Part shown: piece after piece, positions 23,727 through 33,325 of the stretch
Position numbering within the stretch: position 1 is the first letter of the stretch
Layout: every line of letters starts with the position of its first letter
Position numbers and translations under genes: made by a program
Notes under the pieces: generated by a model
The model's input: only the letters and a program-made list of their open reading frames with translations
Told to the model about the DNA's origin: nothing
Database searches by the model: none
Origin: Larix kaempferi
Taxonomy: Eukaryota > Streptophyta > Pinopsida > Pinales > Pinaceae
Assembly: GCA_027924585.1 (NCBI GenBank)
Contig: BSBM01000076.1
Span: 6,731,001 to 6,795,000 of the forward strand
DNA: 64,000 nucleotides
Direction: 5' to 3'

Positions 23727-25138
23727 GAGGTTGGTGTACCTTTTAATGTGCTTTAAATGAGTATGTAGGACAACCTGTCAACGAGGATTTGGAGAAAATG
23801 ATTTGGGGATTTTGCCAGTCATTCTTGTATTCCACTTGTTCCTCGTTTCTGGCTCTGCACTTCGTTTGTATGGTGACTGTGTTGGGTACTAACCTGAGCT
23901 TTGCTCGTGGTTAGCACACTTGTTAATTGTTGAGCTCGACTATGGCGTAGGGAGGTCATGCTTCTCATAGGTAAGGAAAAATATCTGTTCGCAAATGAAA
24001 TTTTATCTTTCTTCTTTGATTTGAAAACACAGAGTTGAACTAACTGGTAATACATGTCATGATGGCAGGTGATAAACACTTTGGTATGGGAGTTGTGATG
24101 GTTCAGGGTGTTGTAGGCGTGGCTAGGTTAATGGTAAGTCTGGCTTACCCACTCGTGCCCTACCTCTCGCACCTCTGGTGTTGTATGTATGCATCTTGGC
24201 CTTGTTTAGAATGGAGGCTCCTGTAAGCCCTTGGCTTACTGATTCACCTTGGGGAGTCTATTGGTCACCTATTGGTTGGACAAGGGAAAAGAAGGGTTTT
24301 AAGTTGTAATTGGAGAGTGAAATACATAGCTGGGACTATGATGTAAACCATTGTTTAATGAAGTTGTATCTGTTTGTTGTTCAACATTTCGTTTCCCTGT
24401 ACTCTTTAATTTATGTTTTAAGTGGAAGGGAATTACTATGCGGTCTGTAATGAACTGTAAAACAAAGGCCTTCTACATACCCTGCGTATTTAGAATCTGA
24501 TGTACATTTTGGCATTGGGGTTTTTAATTGTATTGTGGCTATAAAGATGTATGAAAGTACCGTGGTCTACGTCCATCCTCGGTTAACGTGTTTCTTTTAG
24601 CTTCTATGTAATGTGATGTGTTATTTGGTAAAAAGAACATACTTAGACGTACTTCTCTATATCTTTGTCTTGTAACGTAGCTAGAATTTGGGTATTGTTT
24701 TCATTTTTTCTTACTTCCTGGGTTTGTTAGTACCATGATGCTTCTGTGCACTTAACTAGTTGCTTGTGAAAATGTAGGAGATTATATGGGATTTTCTTTA
24801 CTTCTATTCTGGTAACGCAGTTAGTGTTTGAGTAGACAAATCTCAATTTTATGGGTTGTTTGAATGAATGGAGCACTGTTTCGATGGGAGGTTTTTTATA
24901 TACATGAGTCCTGGAGGAGACCACTATAAGTTTTGATTTAAGGGATTCCATGCGATTTGATCCTCGACCTCTGTCTTCAATGGGCGTCTATGTTTGTAAC
25001 TTCCCAACACCTTAAATCATCGTCTAGTTGTACTGCATACTTAATGGTATTAAATTCTTGACTTGATAGAATACTAGGGTCTGTGATTGGTAATGATAGC
25101 TAAATATGATGCATGTTCTTTTTATTGGAAAGTGTGTA
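23727..25138 (-). repeat. E1 5' LTR, segment 2 (between E2 and E4)
   Basis: This is the continuation of E1's LTR after E2. Short open frames (for example 23819-24079) carry no recognisable motif. It ends at GTGTA (25134-25138), the left target copy of E4, and continues at 31217. Confidence 0.6.
25134..25138. other. E4 target site duplication, left copy (GTGTA)
   Basis: It precedes E4's first bases TGTTAGGAACCC. The identical right copy is at 31212-31216. Confidence 0.92.
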
Positions 25139-25513
25139 TGTTAGGAACCCATGTCTTTACCTTGTTAGTATGTTGTTGTTGGATGCATATGCTTTGTAAG
25201 TCATCCCGTAGTATTTGTTGATCAATAGTTTGTGTTATTGTTGTTGGCGCATATGATTTGTAAGTCGCCCGTAGTATTGTTGATCCATAGTTTGTAATGG
25301 CCCATGGTTTCGACCCATAGTATTGGCGCCTAGAATTAGTATATAAGTGTGTGTTGAGACCTATGGAGGCACCGTGAAGTTATTTGTATTGAGCTTGCTC
25401 ATAGGAGGTTGCCCCCTCGAAGTGGCCCGTGATCAATATAAAAGTGAGTCTGAGTTCTGTCATTTCTGCTATTTCGCATATTTTCATTAAGTAATTGTTG
25501 CAAGTGCCTCACA
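25139..25513 (+). repeat. E4 5' LTR (375 bp)
   Basis: It runs TGTTAGGAACCC to GTGCCTCACA. A TATATAAG box lies at 25340-25347. It contains a partly repeated unit (GCATATG, then TTTGTAAGTCGCCCGTAG, twice). Confidence 0.95.
25340..25347 (+). promoter_or_regulatory. E4 LTR TATA box
   Basis: TATATAAG is kept in both LTRs (second copy at 31038-31045). It is the only strong TATA in the LTR and would set the start of the element RNA just downstream. Confidence 0.6.
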
Positions 25514-25515
25514 TC

Positions 25516-25527
25516 TGGTATCAGAGC
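25516..25527 (+). other. E4 primer binding site (tRNA-iMet type)
   Basis: TGGTATCAGAGC lies two bases after the 5' LTR end and is followed by ACTTTC. It is an exact 12-base match. Confidence 0.93.
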
Positions 25528-26489
25528 ACTTTCTTGGGCTCGCTGGGTGAAATTTCTGCCAATTTTTTTTTTCACATCTGTTGCAGGTTCGGATTTGGGA
25601 ATAATCCCTATCCGCTTAACTGTGGGAAGTACTTGGGCATAAGCCCTAAAACTCATTGTGAGGAGTACCACAGGAACCCCGAAGTAGCTGGCCCATTGAG
25701 AGGACCTGCCAGCGAAAAGGGCAATGACCCCTACCTGATTGACTAGTTCCCACCCGTGAGGTAAACCAAGAGCTGTCGTTTGTGGCAAAGCGGTTATCAG
25801 TTTTACTTGAGCCATGGAGTGAGGGGTACTTCCCCAATACGCAATCCGTCAGACAGCATTGGTGGCCAAGTGAAAACCCTGAACTGTTAGGAAGCCGCAC
25901 ATACCTGGGGTCCATATCTACTTTCAGCTGAACTATTGTCGATCACTGCTGCGCCGTTTCAGATCCATTTTGCAAGCCGTTCCAGATCCAGCCACTCGAC
26001 GTTGTTCCAGATTCCTTCCGAGCCATAGCCGCTCCAGTCTGTAAAAAAAAATCAGTTTTTTCTCCATATCTCTCTTGTTTTACCTCTGTTTCCCTTGAAA
26101 TTTTCAGGGAACCCCTGTCATTCCATTCTGCATATTTCATCTTTGAGGACCCTATCCTCAATTCCCCTTCCTACATCCCAAAATCCCACATTTGTCTATT
26201 TTTAGGGTTTGCCATAACTTCCTCAGATTTCACCCAATCACCTTCAATTTTTACCACAGAGTTCCTTTCTGAATTCTGCTTCTTTGTTCCCCTCTGCCAA
26301 ATTTTCCCATTCTTTCACCCCACTTCTGAAATCCTCATTTTTGCTTCCTTGTCTATCCAACAGTGTCCAAAAACCTAGTCAAACCCCAATTACCCTTCTG
26401 ATTTTTTCCTAAATCCAAATTTTCCTTTACTGAAGTAGTTCCTGTTTTTGTTTTCCTACCCAGTCAAAAAAAAAAAAAAAATCCTGGTT
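25528..26489 (+). other. E4 untranslated leader
   Basis: This is 0.96 kb between the primer site and the gag start. Overlapping open frames on both strands at 25399-25915 have no domain. A run of 15 A lies at about 26466-26480, just before the gag ATG. Confidence 0.7.
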
Positions 26490-29400
26490 ATGGTTGTCAC
26501 CCGTGTAGGAGCAAAAACCATGGAGGAAGCACTTGCAGCCATCCAAGCCAAACTCCAGGATCTAGATGAAAAATTTCTTGGTCTCCATCTTGAACATTCA
26601 GCTATGAACAACAAACGGCAGTCCGAGTCTTCAGTAGACAATGGGTTCTCTTCTTCCAACAATTTCCGTGGTCCGAAGCTTGATTTTCCTCGCTTGAATG
26701 GTACCGATCCAACTGGATGGATCTATCGTGCAGAACAGTATTTCATTCTGCATAATACTTTTGATGTCAACAAAGTTCCGTTGGCATCCTTTCATTTGGA
26801 ATAGGAAGCTCTTCAATGGTACTGTTGGTACATCAAGGCTCATCCAGAGCTCAACTGGCCAGACTTTTGCCAGCTCCTTTTGCAACGATTTGATCCTAGT
26901 GCTTTTGATGACTTCACAGGAGCCCTCACTAAACTTCGCCAAACTGGCACTGTGAGAGAGTATCAAACCGAATTTGAGAATCTAGCCAACCACACCGAAG
27001 GATTGTCTGATGAATTTTACCGGAGTTGTTTTATCAGTGGTCTAAAGGATGCCATCCGCTCTGAGGTCAAAATGTTATGTCCCAACACAATGATGGAAGC
27101 ACTCGGGTTGGCTAAGTTGGCAGAAGACAAGATTGCAGCCCAACAACGCTCCATGCCCACTTTTTTTCCCTTCCGAAATATGGGTTCTCAGCGACCACCT
27201 ATACCGCAGGCTCCTCGATCGACTCCTATCAAGCGTTTGTCTGAAACAGAGATGCAAGCACGCAGAGAAAAGGGGCTTTGCTATAATTGTGATGAGAAAT
27301 TCACTCGGGGACATAGATGTGTTCAGCAAAAGCTCTATCTCCTGGATGTGGAGTCTCTGCCTGCCTCTGAAATGGGTGACGAAGATCCAGAAACACTGGA
27401 TGCTCCGGTCGACATTCAGGAACCGCCTATTGACCCTCCGTCTCAGGATGACGAGCCAGAGATATCTCTCCATGCTTTAGCTGGAATCACCACCCCCCAA
27501 ACAATGTGGGTCAGGGGTTACTTCAAGAAGCTTCCTCTTACAATCCTCATTGATTCTGGTATCACTCATAATTTCATTGACCCTCGGATCGCCAAACAAG
27601 CTGATTGTTTTATCCATCCTTGCTCCAACTTTGAAGTCATGGTTGCCAATGGGGGCACCTTACCTTGCAAAGGGAAGTGTCGAAATGTGCGTATCTCTAT
27701 GGGAGATTATACCTTGCGCTCTGACATGTTTGCCTTGCCCTTAGGTGGATGTGATGTGGTTTTGGGCGCTCAATGGCTACGCACACTCGGCCCTATCTTA
27801 TGGGATTTTTCCAAACTTTGGATGCAGTTTTCCCTCAATGGACACAAACACACATTGACAGGATTACAACCAGGTTCTCTCAGCATCATCAGTTCACATC
27901 GCATGGAAAAACTTCTCAAGAAGAATTCACATGGTGTCATCGCTCAGATCCATTCCATGCAGATGCAACCATCAGCGGTCTCCACTACTCCTTGGGATCT
28001 ACAACAAATTCTGGATCGATATACAGGTGTCTTTGCTGAACCAGTGGGATTACCACCTTCCAGGCCAGAAGACCATCGTATTCAGCTCCTTCCTGGCAGC
28101 ATTCCTCCCAACATCAGGCCCTATCGCTATCCATTCCACCAAAAAATGGAGATTGAAATGCTCGTTCGGGACTTATTGAAGCAAGGTATTATTTGCCCAA
28201 GCACTAGTTCCTTTTCTTCTCCAGTTATTCTTGTCCGCAAAAAAGATGGGTCATGGTGCCTCTGCATTGAATTCCGAGCACTTAATCACCTCACCATCAA
28301 GGATAAGTTTCCAATTCCTGTTGTTGATGAGCTTCTTGACGAGCTTCATGGGGCTCACTTTTTCTCCAAGTTGGATCTTCGTTCTGGGTATCATCAAATT
28401 TGGGTTCATGAGGATGATATTCCTAAAACAGCTTTCCGCACACATGATGGCCATTATGAGTTTTTGGTCATGCCCTTTTGCCTCACTAATGCTCCTTCCA
28501 CATTCCAGGCCTTAATGAATAAAATATTTCGACCCTACTTGCGGAAATTCATTCTGGTATTCTTTGATGATATCCTCATCTACAGTAAAACATGGGATGA
28601 ACATCTCCATCATCTAGATCTTGTCATGCAACTTTTCTCTGACCATCATCTCCATGCCAAGCAGTCTAAATGTGTTTTTGGACAAAAGGAAGTTGAGTAT
28701 CTCGGGCACATTATCTCAGCACAAGGGGTTCGCGTGGATCCTGCCAAAATCGATGCCATGAACAATTGGCCACATCCTCAGACACTCAAGAGCCTTCGTG
28801 GTTTTTTGGGGTTGACTGGCTACTACCGCAAGTTTTTCAAGGATTATGGGAAGATTGCAGCTCCATTAACTACTCTATTGAAAAATGATGCTTTTACATG
28901 GACACCTACTGCTCAGTGTGCATTTGACACACTAAAACAAGCTATGTGTACTGCACCTGTGCTAGCTATGCCCAATTTTTCCAAGCCCTTCACTATTGAG
29001 AGTGATGCTTGCGGCAATGGACTTGGTGTTGTTCTCCTTCAAAATGAACACCCCATTGCATTCACCAGCAAAGCCCTTTCAGGTAAGAATTTAGTTGCCT
29101 CTACCTATGAGAAGGAAATGATGGCTATTTTGCATGCAGTATAGAAGTGGCGTCCATACCTATTAGGGAATCATTTCTGCATCAAGACTGATCACCAGAG
29201 TCTGAAATATTTCTTAGCCCAGTGTGTCTCCTCCCCGGCACAATAGAAATGGGTTAGCAAACTCATGGGTTATGACTATGAGATCACTTACAAGAAGAGT
29301 AAAGACAATATTGTGGCAGATGCTCTTTCTCGCACATTTGATGCCCAAGGTTATCTTTCAGCTATTTCTATGCCTGTTCCAAATTGGTTGCAATTTGTTC

Positions 29401-30807
29401 AACAGGGTTATGTCAATGACTCTTCCTTATCTCAGATCATCCAACGCTTGACCAACAACCCTTATGCTGTACCACAATACTCTTGGGATGGTGCTTCTCT
29501 ACGATACAAGGGTCGTCTAGTGCTTCCCCAGAGCACAGATCTTTAACAGGATGTCTTCTATGAACTCCATGCTTCTCCATCGGCCGGGCACTCTGGGTTC
29601 CTCAAAACATATGAACGAGCACGGCGTAACTTCTTTTGGCAGGGCATGAAAAGGACAATTCAACAGATGGTGGCCGAATGTGATACCTGCCAGCGCAATA
29701 AGGGTGAAACAACACTCGTTCCAGGATTGCTTGAACCCTTGCCCATACCTACACGGATTTGGACAGATATTTCTATGGATTTCATTGAAGGGCTCCCTAA
29801 TCTGGCGGGAAGAGAGTGATTCTCGTTGTGGTTGATCGCCTCTCCAAATATAGTCATTTTTATGCTCTCATCCATCCCTATACAGCCTCCTCAGTTGCTC
29901 AAATTTTTATGGACCAGATCTTTCGTCTTCATGGCATCCCTTCTTCCATTGTCTCGGATCGTGATGCGATTTTCACCAGTCATTTTTGGACAGAACTATT
30001 TCGCCACACTGGCACCAAACTGAAGATGAGTTCAGGGTATCACCACAAACAGATGGTCAGACTGAAATTGTCAATAAATGCTTGGAAACTTATCTTCGCT
30101 GCTTCACCTCGGAACAACAACATCAGTGGGCAAAGTGGCTCCCTCTCGCTGAATGGTGGTACAATACCTCTTACCACACTGCCTCTAAAATGACCCCATA
30201 TGAAGCAGTCTATGGTCAGGAACCTCCAGCTCTTCTTCCATACACCCCCACCAGTTCACCAGTTCAGGAAGTTGACACGGTCCTTCGCAACCGCGATCAG
30301 ATTCTTCGCATTTTGTGGGACAATCTTCATATGGCAAGAAATCGCATGAAGCAACAAGCGGATCAGCACCGTTCGGAGCGCACTTTTCAAGTCAGCGATA
30401 TGGTTTTTCTTCGTCTCCAGCCGTACAAACAATCCTCCTTGAAACTCAAAGGGCATCATAAGCTCGCTCCAAAGTTATATGGGCCATATCGGATTCTTCA
30501 GAAGATTGGGTCCGTTGCTTATAAATTGGAACTTCCTCCTTCTTCCCGCATTCATCCAGTCTTTCATGTCTCTTGTCTGAAGAAAGTTCTTGGCACCAAC
30601 ATCAGCGGCCAAACGATTTTACCCGAACTGGATAATGAAAGATCCATCCTTTTGGAGCCAGAGGCCATCCTCAATCGGCGCACGTGTCAGCTTCGCTCTC
30701 GCTCTATCACAGAGGTCTTAATTCAGTGGCATGGCATGCAATCAGAGGATGCTACATGGGAACCACTCCTTCAGATTCAACAACAATTTCCACATCTAAA
30801 GCTTTGA
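26490..30807 (+). pseudogene. E4 gag-pol polyprotein with chromodomain; 4 nonsense codons, 2 frameshifts
   Basis: The start is the ATG at 26490 (MVVTRVGAK). Gag core: LDFPRLNGTDPTGWIYRAEQ, then LQRFDPSAFDDF. Zinc knuckle at about 27280: CYNCDEKFTRGHRC. Protease: ILIDSGITHNFID near 27550. RT: LDLRSGYHQI and [10 protein letters not shown] near 28560. RNase H: IESDACGNGLG near 29000. Integrase: HASPSAGHSG with CDTCQRNK, then catalytic Asp in WTDISMDF, Asp in VSDRDAIF and Glu in DGQTEIVNK. The C-terminal chromodomain at about 30650-30790 has ITEVLIQW and ATWEP. In-frame stops are TAG 26802, TAG 29142, TAG 29244 and TAA 29544. One base is lost near 29800 and one near 30043. All catalytic residues are still readable, so decay is recent relative to the other elements. 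Confidence 0.95.
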
Positions 30808-30824
30808 GGACAAAGCTTTTTTTT

Positions 30825-30836
30825 AAGGGGGGGGGA
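30825..30836 (+). other. E4 polypurine tract
   Basis: AAGGGGGGGGGA ends directly at the 3' LTR start (30837) and lies 18 bases after the polyprotein stop TGA (30805-30807). Confidence 0.9.
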
Positions 30837-31211
30837 TGTTAGGAACCCATGTCTTTACCTTGTTAGTATGTTGTTGTTGGACGCATATGCTTTGTAAGTC
30901 GTCCCATAGTATTTGTTGATCAATAGTTTGTGTTATTGTTGTTGGCGCATATGCTTTGTAAGTCGCCCGTAGTATTGTTGATCCATAGTTTGTAACGGCC
31001 CATGGTTTTGATCCATAGTATTGGCGCCTAGAATTAGTATATAAGTGTGTGTTGAGACCTATGAAGGCACCATGAAGTTATTTGTATTGAGCTTTCTCAT
31101 AGGAGGTTGCCCCCTCAAAGTGGCCTGTGATCAATATAAAAGTGATTCTAAGTTCTGTCATTTCTGCTATTTCACATATTTTCATTAAGTAATTGTTGCA
31201 GGTGCCTCACA
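30837..31211 (+). repeat. E4 3' LTR (375 bp)
   Basis: Same length as the 5' LTR with no indels. The 16 substitutions are mainly C/T and G/A, as expected from deamination of methylated cytosine. Its TATA box is at 31038-31045. Confidence 0.95.
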
Positions 31212-31216
31212 GTGTA
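31212..31216. other. E4 target site duplication, right copy (GTGTA)
   Basis: It follows CTCACA of the 3' LTR and is identical to 25134-25138. Confidence 0.92.
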
Positions 31217-33325
31217 TGAGTATGTAATTGGAAAAGAACAGTGTAAACGATTTCTGTCCTGTCTGCTGCCTTCGTTTCAAATGTGGTGTTTATGGTTTTT
31301 AAAAAGGAAACTAAAATAGATCGGGAAATGGACACATGTCAGTCTTTGTTTTTAAAGAAAATTGGAACATATGGGAAATACCTATAGAGTGATGTCTGCG
31401 TTTTGTTTTGCTATAAAATGTATAACTGGGTATTAGAATGGTTAGCAAGGTGACTAACAATTTTTGCTAGAAATCTGATCTCAGTAGCTAAATGATTTTG
31501 TTGAAATTTAATACAGAGTTTAGATATGAGAAAATAGATACCATATATTTCACTAAATTAAAACAATGCTTAATGATTCACATATTTAGAAATTTAAGAA
31601 ATGTGATTGACTAGCAAAGACTAGCTGGCTAGTCCTGCTAGGAAATGCCATTGTATTCTGGGCAATTATTGAATTTAAAACTAATATCTAGGACATTACT
31701 ATTTTAACATTGCATTTATAAAAAGAGATATGAATTGAAAGAGGTCCTTATAAGAATTTCATACCTGCTGATCCCTGTAGCTTGTTCCTACTGATAATGA
31801 CCTGCTAATCCTTGTAGCCTGTTCCAGTTGACAATGGCCTGCACACTCAGCTAACTGGTTAATGGAAAAATATTGAACTCTTAGCTGACCTGATAATTGA
31901 TCTGGGAATGGATGAATTTGGGACTACCATGTTTCTCCCAACCATGATTCTACAACCGTTCCTGGTTTAGTATGAATCCCCCCGAGCTGGTTTGGACATG
32001 CAAACTGAGAGGTAGAGGCCTTAGATGTGTAGCTGGTTCAGATCTGGAAAATTGATGGGAAGAGTTTCCTTCTTGGAACAGAGAGTCCTTCTTGACATAA
32101 TAATATAAAAAGAAAAAGATCCCCCAAACTTTGGTGTCTGTCCTCCTTAAGTAGGACAAATCTTGAATTAGGTCTGTTGGAATTTACTAGTTTCTCTAAA
32201 AAAATAATTTAAATTATAAAAGTGTATTTGTTTACTTAACTGCTAGTTATTTTTGGAACTAGGACTTCTCAACTTTGTTTTGTCAAAATGTTTTTAATAT
32301 TTAAATCTTCGCATAATAATACTAATATAATAATTACAATACCTTCTAAATATTAATAAATAATATTTAGTAAGTGATAACCCACTTATGCATAAATAAA
32401 AATTGTAAACATTTATAAAAGAATATATAATAAATAACAATATTTATTATTGAAAGCTACTACTAATAATATCTAGCTTTGTGGTCTTTAAACATTTGTT
32501 CACCTGATGATTCTTTTAATTCTTTTTAAGGAGAGGGTCCACTTCGTTGGACGGTTTTGGTAAACTGGTAAAGGCACCTCTAGTCTCTCCTTTTGCATGC
32601 AGATTCCCTTGTTTTAACATGGTAGTTGCCACAGTATTTGATGATAATAAGATTTATTTAATCAATTCGAATAGTTGTGGTAAAACACATAAGTGCTATT
32701 TAGAGTCCTCCGGACTCAACACTTGAGATATAGTAACCCCGAGTGCTCTTCAAAGCCTTTTAACTCAACACTCTTACATGGGCGTTATGCTAGTGCAATT
32801 CTAGAGCCTTTGCTCAACACTAGAGCTAGAATGTGGTTGTGAGGCACATCTAGGATTTTTAAGTGGCCTTGGATCCGGTAATCAATTCTTTCAAGCTTGG
32901 AGTGCTCCAGGGCTCATTCCCAACACTAAACGTACATCGAGGCTTAGGCCCAGTACGAACTAAGAATCTTCTAAATACATCGGGGCTTAGGCCTAGTATA
33001 TAGTTCATTCATGTGTTTCTAAGTCCACGCTCAACACACTAAATAATCATCCATGTGAATCATACTCTGCACAGTATAAGATAACATAAAATCTCAGTAT
33101 ATCATAATTGTAACTGAATCACAACATAAGTTTATCCATTCGGGCTTTCCTGCCCAGCATATAATAAAATGAAACAATCAAAGTACCTAGCCCATATATA
33201 TATCAACTCATGAGAACATAGATCAAAACATTCTATGGCTTATGCCCAATAATAAATCACACATGCTGGGGCCATAGCCCAATATAATATCATAACATAG
33301 TTAGTCAAAAACTTGGGATATTACA
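31217..33325 (-). repeat. E1 5' LTR, segment 3 (U3 end)
   Basis: This is the last part of E1's LTR and the start of U3 on the minus strand (TGTAATATCCC at 33325). It holds short, loosely repeated motifs such as GGCTTAGGCC (near 32940 and 32985) and CTCAACACT, typical of LTR upstream regions. No gene is seen. Just beyond, TCAAT at 33326-33330 is the expected target copy; the paralogous uninterrupted site reads TCAGT at 45908-45912. Confidence 0.6.

Larger units (their letters stand above)
25139..31211 (+). mobile_element. E4: Ty3/gypsy chromovirus, structurally complete, coding frame broken
   Basis: This is a 6073-bp element with two 375-bp LTRs (25139-25513 and 30837-31211), a tRNA-iMet primer site, a 0.96-kb leader, one gag-pol reading region ending in a chromodomain, and a G-rich purine tract. 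Its target duplication GTGTA is exact. By hand the LTRs differ at 16 of 375 positions, mostly transitions. The short LTRs, single zinc knuckle of the CDEKF type and C-terminal chromodomain suggest a Reina- or Galadriel-like chromovirus; an RT tree would decide. It inserted into the E1 LTR. Confidence 0.95.
1..33325 (-). mobile_element. E1: Ty3/gypsy LTR retrotransposon, 5' part, interrupted by nested elements
   Basis: The minus-strand order is 5' LTR (33325 down to 3018), a two-base spacer, a primer binding site (3015-3004), gag (2835-1547), protease, then RT and the start of RNase H, which leaves the window at base 1. The LTR edge at 3018 reads TGTAACATCCC and the far edge at 33315-33325 reads GGGATATTACA, so the ends are imperfect inverted repeats of the TG..CA type. 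The sequence just beyond 33325 is homologous to the uninterrupted paralogous stretch at 45908, which supports this edge. Two later insertions, E2 and E4, lie in the LTR. The long LTR and tRNA-Met primer suggest a Del/Tekay-like chromovirus, but the chromodomain would be off the window. The other LTR is outside, so LTR length cannot be confirmed here. Confidence 0.7.

Noticed and set aside
25399-25915. Long overlapping minus-strand frames near the start of E4
   Set aside because: They span the LTR, primer site and leader of E4 on the antisense strand; no domain and no conservation argument.
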